This document shows positions 1 to 6,436 of a stretch of DNA of 14,073 nt, in pieces. Position numbers and translations under genes: made by a program. The notes under the pieces were generated by a model that did no database searches, was not told the origin of the DNA, and saw nothing but the letters and a program-made list of their open reading frames with translations. The number at the start of each line of letters is the position of its first letter. Position 1 is the stretch's first letter. This stretch comes from CAZGUG01 sp964529035 (GTDB taxonomy: Bacteria; Bacillota; Clostridia; Ch29): contig CAZGUG010000051.1 in NCBI GenBank assembly GCA_964529035.1, forward strand, positions 1-14,073, in the 5' to 3' direction.

Positions 1-38
1 GGAAATATGGAAGCGGTTTTTGCCAAAAGACGTCCTGC

Positions 39-138
39 TCCTCTTCTTTCCACGCTGGGAGGCATATCCGTTTCCAGATATACCCTAACGGTTTGAAGAC
101 CGTGGTCTAATCCTTTAGGTCAACAAACTCGAAGAGAA
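39..138 (-). ncRNA. Moco-riboswitch-like RNA, second copy, leading a unit beyond the left edge
   Basis: On the minus strand this segment folds into the same three-part structure as the RNA at 13732-13826. An 8-pair closing stem joins 131-138 to 39-46. One arm (91-128) has CAAAC/GTTTG and GACC/GGTC pairings around a loop beginning TAAAGG. A 10-pair hairpin (61-84) is capped by a GAAA tetraloop. The 3' strand carries GCCTCCC and then GTGGAAAGAAG, nearly as in the other copy. Many stem positions differ between the copies but stay paired, which supports a real RNA. A GAAA tetraloop next to a receptor-like arm and control of a molybdoenzyme locus fit the molybdenum cofactor (Moco) RNA motif. It lies 3' of the last cluster gene in the same orientation, with its own promoter, so it should control the next gene to the left, outside the window. 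Confidence 0.75.
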
Positions 139-157
139 TTATTATTCATTTGTCATT

Positions 158-186
158 ATTATAACAAAATATTAATGGATAAGCAA
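158..186 (-). promoter_or_regulatory. Sigma-70-type promoter for the left Moco-like RNA
   Basis: On the minus strand TTGCTT (186-181) is followed by exactly 17 bases and a perfect TATAAT (163-158). Transcription would begin near 150, a few bases before the closing stem of the RNA at 138. The position and quality make this a convincing promoter that separates the next transcription unit from the cluster ending at 253. Confidence 0.75.
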
Positions 187-252
187 CAATAATTACGTTT
201 TATAGTTTAATTATTAACAATAAATTAAAAACAACCCTCCATTACAGAGCAA

Positions 253-1455
253 TCAAACCTTTCCATACAGAACTTCCGCTTTCTCTTCCGTTCCTTTCCT
301 TATTACTATCCACATATTAGCCCTGTTTTTGATCATCCAGAAATCCGTAATTCCTATGGCTTTCATCAGGTCCTGATAATCCAAATTTGTATTGTTCACC
401 TTTTTGACCATGTTTTCTCTCCAATACCGGTCCCTTTTTTGCATTTCAATGTCAATTTTCCTTTTTAGCTCCTCGGTACCGAAGCCTCCCCCTACATAGG
501 CTATCCCTCCGGGAACCAGTACCCTGTATATTTCTCCAAAGGCTCTTTTCTTGTCCTCCCAGAAAAACAGCGAGCCTCTGCTGACTATCAGGTCTATGGA
601 ACCATCTTCAACCGGTATGCTACGAACATCGCTCCTAAGGGTCTTAACCCTGCTGCCCAGGCCGCCGTTATTTATATTCTGCTGCGCTATAGACAGCATG
701 TCTTTGGAGTTATCCAGCAAAAATACCCGCAGGTCGGTTATTTTTGCAATTTCTATCCCCAGATGCCCAGTGCCTGCACCCACATCAAGGCATAAGCCAT
801 TGGTTATCCCGGCTCTTCGTATAATTTGTTTGGCTATCACGGGATATACGGGAGCAAATACTTCCCTGACTGTCTTCTCATAGCTTTGGGCATCGATGTT
901 TACCTTTTCATTTTCTCCGTTCCGGCATAATATTTTTTGGATTCTATCCAGCACCACCGGATAAATTTTATCCCTGCTTTCCTTATTAACAACAAAAATA
1001 CTGACATCATTTCTGCTCCGGATGCTGTTAAGGAAGGGGATATCTTTTTGCTTAAGCACACCAAGAACCGGTGTATCGGAATCCAATATTTCCAGTACCT
1101 TGTTTCGGAACAGGGCGGCATTGCTTTCAAAGAAACCCAGCTCATCCATCACAATCAAATCCGGCCGGGCTTTAACGCAATCTGTCAGCAGCTTTACCCC
1201 GTACCCGTCAAAGGTGGCAGGTATGGAAACCCAGTGGCTTTCATTAATACACCTGCCGATAAAGTTGTCCTTCGGCTCTTTATATTCATTTTTGATATCC
1301 TGTATATAGAAACCCGCCAGCTTTTTCCCTTCATAGTACCGGGAAGTTCTAAACCCTGTTATATTGCAGGATGATGACAGATTATCTATTGTTCTGTCAA
1401 TCAATGTGCTTTTCCCGGTATGCAGGTCTCCTGTCAGAAAAAAATTATTGCCCAT
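253..1455 (-). CDS. THEP1-like nucleoside-triphosphatase fused to a class I methyltransferase
   Basis: A 400-residue two-domain protein. Residues 1-175 look like a THEP1-type P-loop NTPase: Walker A GDLHTGKST (9-17), a GFRTSRYYEGKKLAGFYI segment (34-51) typical of the family, and Walker B LIVMDELGFFE (100-110). Residues 195-385 are a Rossmann SAM-dependent methyltransferase with motif I LDVGAGTG (223-230), an acidic residue at the end of strand 2 (D248), SDVRSIP (275-281), and YRVLVPGG (310-317). The ATG follows a G-rich AGGGGGGGG ribosome site with short spacing. It lies 39 bases after the XdhC-type gene and is the last gene of the cluster. THEP1-like NTPases occur near molybdenum-enzyme genes, but the substrate of either half is unknown. 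The two domains might handle a nucleotide-linked cofactor intermediate; that is inference. No GC-rich terminator follows. Confidence 0.85.
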   Translation of the reverse strand: MGNNFFLTGDLHTGKSTLIDRTIDNLSSSCNITGFRTSRYYEGKKLAGFYIQDIKNEYKEPKDNFIGRCINESHWVSIPATFDGYGVKLLTDCVKARPDLIVMDELGFFESNAALFRNKVLEILDSDTPVLGVLKQKDIPFLNSIRSRNDVSIFVVNKESRDKIYPVVLDRIQKILCRNGENEKVNIDAQSYEKTVREVFAPVYPVIAKQIIRRAGITNGLCLDVGAGTGHLGIEIAKITDLRVFLLDNSKDMLSIAQQNINNGGLGSRVKTLRSDVRSIPVEDGSIDLIVSRGSLFFWEDKKRAFGEIYRVLVPGGIAYVGGGFGTEELKRKIDIEMQKRDRYWRENMVKKVNNTNLDYQDLMKAIGITDFWMIKNRANMWIVIRKGTEEKAEVLYGKV

Positions 1456-1494
1456 CCGTTCCCCCCCCTGTAGAGTTATTTAAACGGTTTCTTT

Positions 1495-2517
1495 TCACTG
1501 CTCCAATCGGCCGGCCCGTACCATTATTAGCTCTCCCGCAATGCTTATGGCTATCTCGGCGGGGGTCTCTGCCTTTATCGGAATACCTATTGGCGTGAAT
1601 ATTCTTTCAAGGGTCTTCTGCGGTATACCGGCCTCAAGCAGCCTGGCGTTAGTGCTGGCAATCTTTTGTCTGCTCCCTATCACACCTATATACAAGGCGT
1701 CGGTACGCAGCACCTGCTCTAGCACAACAAGGTCGTAGTTATGCCCCCGGGTCGCAACGACAACATAGTCGTTCCCGGTAATGTCAACGCTTTCCGACAC
1801 CCTCTCAAAGTCACCCACCAATATTTCCTCCGCCATGGGAAACAGCTTTTTGTTTGCAAACTCTTCCCGGTCGTCCACAACTGTACACCTAAATCCTATA
1901 TGGGTCAGAACAGGAACCAGCTCCTGGGCTATATGTCCTCCGCCGAATATAATCACTTTTCCCGCCCGGACAAGGGGCTCGCTGTAGTATTTTCTTCCGC
2001 CTGCGTTTATTTGCAGGCTGCGGCTTTTCAACAGAGGCTTTAGTTCATCCTCCGTCAATTCCAGCCCGACCAGCCCGCTGTTTCTGCTGTAAACGCCCAT
2101 ACTCCACGCCGTTTCATCGGTGATATCGGTGATTATCCACGAGTCCTCGTCATTGTCAAGCAGCGTAAGGATATGCTCCACAAGGGACAAAAAAACTCCG
2201 TCATTGGCGGATATAAACTGGTAATACACCACCGCATCGCCGCCGCAAATCATGCCCAAATCCCCGACCTGTTTTGGTGCAAGCTTATACCCCCTGGTAT
2301 AGGACCTCTTCTCTTCGAGTATCTCTTCCGCAAGCTGACCCGCCTTGTACTCTATGGCGCCACCGCCTATGGTACCGTACAGACGGCCTTTTTTATTCAC
2401 CAGCATTCTTGCCCCGGCCCCACGGGGTGTTGACCCTGAGCTTGCAATGACGGTTGCAAGTACGCTATCGTCTCCATCCAACATACACTGCCTTATGCCC
2501 TTAAAAAGTCCTTTCAC
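1495..2517 (-). CDS. XdhC/CoxI-family molybdenum hydroxylase maturation factor
   Basis: A 340-residue protein with both halves of the XdhC family. The N-terminal XdhC/CoxI domain has GSTPRGAGARMLV (28-40), GTIGGGAIE (48-56) and MICGGDA (89-95), the last holding the cysteine common in the family. The C-terminal Rossmann domain has VIIFGGGHIAQEL (188-200) with VVDDREEF (213-220) after strand 2, then VVVATRGHNYD (252-262) and the conserved IGVIGSRQK (277-285). XdhC proteins bind molybdenum cofactor, promote its sulfuration and hand it to xanthine-oxidase-family enzymes. Here the client should be the aldehyde oxidoreductase at 10183-13104. The start is GTG, with GAGGAGG nine bases upstream inside the HD gene. 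The GTGA start overlaps the HD gene's stop by four bases, indicating translational coupling. Confidence 0.93.
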   Translation of the reverse strand: MKGLFKGIRQCMLDGDDSVLATVIASSGSTPRGAGARMLVNKKGRLYGTIGGGAIEYKAGQLAEEILEEKRSYTRGYKLAPKQVGDLGMICGGDAVVYYQFISANDGVFLSLVEHILTLLDNDEDSWIITDITDETAWSMGVYSRNSGLVGLELTEDELKPLLKSRSLQINAGGRKYYSEPLVRAGKVIIFGGGHIAQELVPVLTHIGFRCTVVDDREEFANKKLFPMAEEILVGDFERVSESVDITGNDYVVVATRGHNYDLVVLEQVLRTDALYIGVIGSRQKIASTNARLLEAGIPQKTLERIFTPIGIPIKAETPAEIAISIAGELIMVRAGRLEQ

Positions 2518-3065
2518 TCCGACAAACCTCCTCCATCATTGTATTCCTGCTTTAGAAGTGCAAATAATCCGTCCCGGCAGCCGATTTCCCTTTCCATGAT
2601 GTCCTGCAATGCCAATGCTGTTCGATAGTTTTCCTCTATCGATTTAAGGGCCGCCGGGTCTTTACAAAAAGAATGCCCTTTATCCAGGAATCGCTTTTCC
2701 AGCGGAACAATCCCGTCATCACCCACGAATTTGTCTGCAAGGTATACAACCGTTACTTCGGATACCCTGCTCCGTTCTGCCGGGTCGGGCTTCATGTGCT
2801 GGCGTACAATTTCCGCTATTTCAACATGGCCTTTACTCAACAGTAAATCCGCCCCCGCCCCGGCATGGTTAGGCTTTGTTCTTTCTATATCGTGCAGCAG
2901 CGCCGCCGCTTCAATGGCCTGTATATCCAAGCTGTATCCTCTGCCGTTCAAAAGCTTTCCTAAACGAACCGCTGCCTTGGCAACCAATTGACAATGTTTC
3001 TGCACCCCTGCCGGCACGCAACAATCCGACAGAATTTGTAAACACTGCTCCCTTGTTGGTATCAC
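2514..3065 (-). CDS. HD-domain hydrolase of unknown substrate
   Basis: A 183-residue protein with the metal ligands of an HD phosphohydrolase: H24, the HD pair in ALLHDIER (H58, D59), further histidines H67 and H90 (VRQHMK), and D111 in YLADKFV. HD proteins usually hydrolyse phosphomonoesters, nucleotides or cyclic nucleotides. It starts at GTG with a loose GGGCGG ribosome site nine bases upstream, 62 bases after the nucleotidyltransferase gene, and its stop overlaps the XdhC-type start. Its place between a MocA-like nucleotidyltransferase and a cofactor-insertion protein suggests a role in turnover or proofreading of a nucleotide-linked pterin or other nucleotide; that is inference. The sequence does not single out a known HD subfamily. 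Confidence 0.88.
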   Translation of the reverse strand: MIPTREQCLQILSDCCVPAGVQKHCQLVAKAAVRLGKLLNGRGYSLDIQAIEAAALLHDIERTKPNHAGAGADLLLSKGHVEIAEIVRQHMKPDPAERSRVSEVTVVYLADKFVGDDGIVPLEKRFLDKGHSFCKDPAALKSIEENYRTALALQDIMEREIGCRDGLFALLKQEYNDGGGLSE

Positions 3066-3085
3066 TGTAAACTACCGCCCTTAGC

Positions 3086-3108
3086 CGTTATATTTTTGGA
3101 AGATAACG
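3086..3108 (-). other. Small hairpin in the spacer before the HD gene
   Basis: CGTTAT and ATAACG form a 6-pair stem with an 11-base loop in the 62-base spacer between the nucleotidyltransferase and HD genes; two more pairs can form outside a one-base bulge. No U-run follows, so it is not an obvious terminator. It could act in mRNA processing or stability, or be chance. Confidence 0.25.
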
Positions 3109-3127
3109 CTTTTAAATAGTATCGCCG

Positions 3128-4087
3128 TCATCTAGCCTCTTTTTGATAACGATAAAAAAATTTATGAAAGTTAAGCTCGCTAAAATAAACCACTTCCTGC
3201 TTAAACCGATGGTATGCCTCCAGCAGCCCCTTTGCCTCTTTTGTAAGGCTGGAGCCGCCCCCGTAAGCACCGCCCGAACGGCTGTCCAGCAGCGAAAATG
3301 CAAGCTGGCTTTCCGCAATCTTTACAAGCTTCCACCCGTGGCTGTAGGAAATACCCATGCTGCAGCATGCCTGGGCCAGCGAGCCGGTTCGGGCGACCTG
3401 CTGCAGTAGGGCGGCGGTCTTGTCATCGAAGAAGGTTTCCTTCCGCTGCAGGCTGACCTTTACAGAGCATTCCACCGGCTTTTTCAATGCCAGGCTCTTT
3501 GCATAGCTTTGCAGAAGCTGATAATCCTCCGGCCTGTCGGCATCAATGGTCAGTCCCATATCCGGAAGTTCTATTACATCCTTTGCACCGGCAAATGCCT
3601 CTATCGCTCCCTTTAGACCTTCCCCGCCCTTATAGGAAACAAGCTGGGGTATTACATCACTTTTAATAAGGACGGGGTGACCTTTTTTTCCGTTATGTGC
3701 AGGGATTAGAATGCTGCAGCTGCTGTAGTCCATATACCCCATCATGGTAAACAGGCTGTTACGGGAGAAAAGGGGCACGTCACCCGGCAAAAAGAACACG
3801 CGGTCGGTTTTGCCGTGGATAGACTTAAGTCCCATGCACGCAGAATGATACATATCGGTACTGGCATAGTTTTTGTTGTATACGAATATAACATCAAGAT
3901 CGGACAGGTGTTTACGCAGTTTTTCGGCATTCTTGCCTATAACAACCACCACCGGCGAAACTCCCGCCGACCTGAGAGCCGAAACCGCTGTCCTAATCAC
4001 CGTTGAACCTGAAAGCTGCAGCATTGGTTTAAAGGATTTCATCCTTGAAGACAATCCGGCTGCTACCACCACCGCTCCGGTTTTCAT
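3128..4087 (-). CDS. MobA/MocA-like nucleotidyltransferase with C-terminal ModE-like winged helix (DVU_1551-type)
   Basis: A 319-residue fusion. Residues 1-200 are a MobA/MocA-type NTP transferase: AAGLSSRM (9-16) followed by K20-P21, the metal-binding PGDVP (101-105), GHPVL (136-140) and a family-typical end, IDADRPEDY (181-189). Residues 206-319 resemble the N-terminal DNA-binding domain of ModE: TGSLAQACCSMGISYSHGWK (234-253) and SGGAYGGGSSLT (271-282). MocA converts molybdopterin into its cytosine dinucleotide, the cofactor form known in Desulfovibrio aldehyde oxidoreductase, so the N-terminal half may make the cofactor for this hydroxylase. The ModE-like half could bind DNA or act as a scaffold. 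It has an AAGGGGG ribosome site and ATG start, 65 bases after the ppnP gene. The family name DVU_1551 is from memory. Confidence 0.9.
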   Translation of the reverse strand: MKTGAVVVAAGLSSRMKSFKPMLQLSGSTVIRTAVSALRSAGVSPVVVVIGKNAEKLRKHLSDLDVIFVYNKNYASTDMYHSACMGLKSIHGKTDRVFFLPGDVPLFSRNSLFTMMGYMDYSSCSILIPAHNGKKGHPVLIKSDVIPQLVSYKGGEGLKGAIEAFAGAKDVIELPDMGLTIDADRPEDYQLLQSYAKSLALKKPVECSVKVSLQRKETFFDDKTAALLQQVARTGSLAQACCSMGISYSHGWKLVKIAESQLAFSLLDSRSGGAYGGGSSLTKEAKGLLEAYHRFKQEVVYFSELNFHKFFYRYQKEAR

Positions 4088-4152
4088 ACGACTACCCCCT
4101 TGTTTGCAGCAAATTAATAAAACAATTCTGTCTTTGAAGAAAAAAATCCATC

Positions 4153-4464
4153 CTAATCATGATAAGAGCAGCAATAATCCGCAACGCCTTCGATTATTAG
4201 TTTGAAACTGGAATTGGCAGGCACAACAAAGCTGTCGCCTTCCTTAAAGAGAGTATACTCTGTCTCTCCCATGCGCATTATCTTCATCTCTCCGCCCAGC
4301 ACCTCCATTAGTTCCTCGCTGCCTGTATTAAACTCGTACTCTCCCGGCAAAAATATGCCAAGAGTCTTTCTTTCACCTTCCTCGGTGAAGATTGTTCTGC
4401 TGGTTACCCTGCCGTCAAAGTAAATGTTTGCCTTCTTGACTATTCCTGCATTTTTAAATTCCAT
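4153..4464 (-). CDS. ppnP: Pyrimidine/purine nucleoside phosphorylase PpnP
   Basis: A 103-residue cupin-fold protein matching the PpnP family (formerly DUF1255), which phosphorolyses a range of purine and pyrimidine nucleosides to free base and ribose 1-phosphate. Family features are LGIFLPGEYEF (35-45), SEELMEVLGGEM (49-60), a central EGDSFVVPANSSF segment (about 75-87), and the C-terminal DYCCSY. E. coli PpnP is 94 residues, so length fits. I chose the ATG at 4464: GGGGAGGA stands seven bases upstream, and reading further upstream to a TTG would translate the ribosome site itself. It sits between the CoA-ligase-like and nucleotidyltransferase genes, unusual company for this enzyme. A link to purine or nucleoside-derived substrates of the molybdenum hydroxylase is possible but unproven. 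Confidence 0.88.
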   Translation of the reverse strand: MEFKNAGIVKKANIYFDGRVTSRTIFTEEGERKTLGIFLPGEYEFNTGSEELMEVLGGEMKIMRMGETEYTLFKEGDSFVVPANSSFKLIIEGVADYCCSYHD

Positions 4465-4504
4465 GGTTTTTCCTCCCCGCAAAATATTTTGAATAAGTCC
4501 AAAG

Positions 4505-5767
4505 CTATCGCCGTTCTATGTAAATACGCCTCTTGGCCGTACCGGTACAGGGGCTGACCCTGGCGTAACATACCTGCAAACTCACCCCGCGGGCAATACT
4601 TTTATTTAAGTATCCCAAAAACCTGTCACGGTCCATATTATTTGTTGCATCCACCGTCAGGCTTAATACGTTCCCCCGGTCTGAAATTATAAGCTTTGCA
4701 CTATAGTTGCGAACTCCGGGAACCGCAAACACTACCTCATCCAGCCTGTGAATGCTTAAATGTCCCGCGCCCTCTATAGGTATGGCGTTGGCATACCGGC
4801 CCATGACCTTGTCAAGCCGGGGCAGTATACCTCCGCAGGGACAGATTCCTTCCAGCATCCGTGCCATGTCGCCGGTACGGTAGCGTATGAGCGGCATGGC
4901 CTCCCGGGATAGCGTTGTAATAACCACCTCGCCGTACTGCCCAGGAGCGGCCTGCCTTCCCGACTGCGGGTCCACGACCTCAAACAGAAGGTCGGCATGA
5001 CGCAGGTGATACCCAAGGCCTGCGCTGCATTGGACACCGCCGCCAAAACCCGTTTCGGTCATCCCGTAATGGGTAAACACGCGGCACTTCCACCGGTCCT
5101 CTATACCCTTTATAATGCTCTCCGGCACATAGTCGGCGCTTAGCAGCACGCTTTTGGGGCGCAAATTTCCATCGGTCCGGGCCATATACATTACCTCGGC
5201 GGGTATCCCTACCAGGCAGTCAAACCCTTTGGCCGCAACTATCGCCCTTTGTACATCCTTCACGTTGCCGTGGATATGAGCCTCTGCGCCAATCCGTGCC
5301 AGCGCTTTCTTAAGCAAATCGCCTATACTGTACTCGGTTGCTCCCGACATCAAAACAAGGGTTTTCTCACCGCTTTGCGTCATTGTAGACATGCCGCAGG
5401 CGAAGAAATCCACCGTTTTCTCCATGTCCCGGCCGGTGAAGAAAATCCTTTTTGGCCTTCCCAGGCTGCCGGAGGTAAAAAGCGTAACAATACGGGACAC
5501 CTCCCGCTGGGGCACGCACAGAAAGCTCTCCGGGTGAAGGGCGACATCCTCCGGCCGGGTGAATGGAATATACTGCATATGGTACGGCGTTTCAAGCCCT
5601 GAAGTATCAACGTCCCGAAGTCTTTTTGCGTAATAGGCGCAATTATCCCGCGCGTATTCTATGGTTTCTTTTACCCTTTCCATCTGCCACCTGTTAAGGG
5701 TTTCCGCCGTAAGCCGTTCCTTTAAACCGGTACGCTCCGCCACCCATGCCTGGACCGGTGAGGTCAT
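4505..5767 (-). CDS. Phenylacetate-CoA-ligase-like AMP-forming enzyme (DVU_1553-type)
   Basis: A 420-residue ANL-superfamily protein resembling PaaK. It has the ATP-binding loop TSGSLGRPKR (98-107), THYGMTETGFGGG (232-244) corresponding to the YGxTE motif, MPLIRYRTGD (291-300) with the ribose-binding Asp, and a short C-terminal domain ending GTAKRRIYI (409-417) with a likely catalytic Lys. Cys309 and Cys311 (CPCGG) are typical of the PaaK branch. The enzyme should adenylate a carboxylate and may join it to CoA; the substrate cannot be read from sequence. Its ATG directly abuts the methyltransferase stop, with AAGGAG nine bases upstream. It could activate the acid made by the aldehyde oxidoreductase or a building block for a cofactor. 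The family name DVU_1553 is from memory. Confidence 0.9.
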   Translation of the reverse strand: MTSPVQAWVAERTGLKERLTAETLNRWQMERVKETIEYARDNCAYYAKRLRDVDTSGLETPYHMQYIPFTRPEDVALHPESFLCVPQREVSRIVTLFTSGSLGRPKRIFFTGRDMEKTVDFFACGMSTMTQSGEKTLVLMSGATEYSIGDLLKKALARIGAEAHIHGNVKDVQRAIVAAKGFDCLVGIPAEVMYMARTDGNLRPKSVLLSADYVPESIIKGIEDRWKCRVFTHYGMTETGFGGGVQCSAGLGYHLRHADLLFEVVDPQSGRQAAPGQYGEVVITTLSREAMPLIRYRTGDMARMLEGICPCGGILPRLDKVMGRYANAIPIEGAGHLSIHRLDEVVFAVPGVRNYSAKLIISDRGNVLSLTVDATNNMDRDRFLGYLNKSIARGVSLQVCYARVSPCTGTAKRRIYIERR

Positions 5768-6436
5768 CTATATGCACTCCTTTTTAGCTATAATAAGGCA
5801 GTAACCGCACTTAACCGCCCGCATCTTGCAGCAGTCGGTTTTTAGATTTGCGTACAATGCATCTAAACCGTACTCCAAAACCATCTGCCCCCAGGTTGCC
5901 CGCAAAAGCCCTGAATAATCTTCGAATAGTTCAACGGAAAAATGGCTGCTCTCAAGCTCCCTGCACAGGTCTTCCCGGGAGGCTACCCGCCCCAGCAGGC
6001 CGCACATCTGCGCCGGTTCGCCCCGGGCATAGATGTCCGAGATTATTAAGTATCCGCCAGGCTTCAGGATACGGTAGACTTCATGCAATACCGCGTCAGG
6101 GTTTTTCATTTTGGACAGGCTGCACTCAAAAAGCATCCCGTCCATCTCCCGGTCGCCAAAGGGCATGTGCACGGCATCGCCAAACCGCAGCCGGTCGGAC
6201 TGCGGGTAAGCCCTTGCCTTTGCCAGTGCCAAAACCTCTTTATCCTTTTCGATACCGTAAACATCCAGGCCGTATTCGTCCGTCCCGCGCCTCACGGTGG
6301 CACCCAGCCCGCAGCCCACATCCAGCAGCTTCGCACCTTTTTTAAAACTGCAAAACTCCAGGGCCCTGTCGGTTATGGTAAACCCTCCCGGGCGGCAAAC
6401 CCCGGTGTTGCAGACATCCGCCTTGTTCATGATCAT
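5768..6436 (-). CDS. trsM: SAM-dependent methyltransferase paired with the radical SAM gene (TrsM/DVU_1556-type)
   Basis: A 222-residue class I methyltransferase. After a CRPGGFTITDRALEF segment (14-28) comes SAM motif I LLDVGCGLGA (37-46), GIEKDKE (61-67) after strand 2, FGDAVHMPFGD (85-95), and YRILKPGGYLIISDIY (121-136). The C-terminus ends KCGYCLIIAKK (209-219). I chose the ATG at 6436, whose ATGA overlaps the radical SAM stop by four bases and has AGGTGG eight bases upstream; an in-frame ATG at 6430 is the alternative. The overlap implies coupled, probably equimolar expression with the radical SAM enzyme. The methyl acceptor is unknown. The family labels TrsM/DVU_1556 are from memory; the methyltransferase fold itself is certain. 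Confidence 0.9.
   Translation of the reverse strand: MIMNKADVCNTGVCRPGGFTITDRALEFCSFKKGAKLLDVGCGLGATVRRGTDEYGLDVYGIEKDKEVLALAKARAYPQSDRLRFGDAVHMPFGDREMDGMLFECSLSKMKNPDAVLHEVYRILKPGGYLIISDIYARGEPAQMCGLLGRVASREDLCRELESSHFSVELFEDYSGLLRATWGQMVLEYGLDALYANLKTDCCKMRAVKCGYCLIIAKKECI

Noticed and set aside
187..252. Possible terminator after the last gene
   Set aside because: Only an all-AT inverted repeat (TTTAATT/AATTAAA) is visible, with no GC-rich stem, so I do not call a terminator.
4465..4482. Upstream extension of ppnP to a TTG codon
   Set aside because: The added codons are the ribosome binding site GGGGAGGA itself, so ATG at 4464 is the start.
6433..6435. TGA at the end of the radical SAM gene as a possible selenocysteine codon
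   Set aside because: Another in-frame TGA follows two codons later and the protein is complete; the expected Sec site is an ordinary Cys codon.
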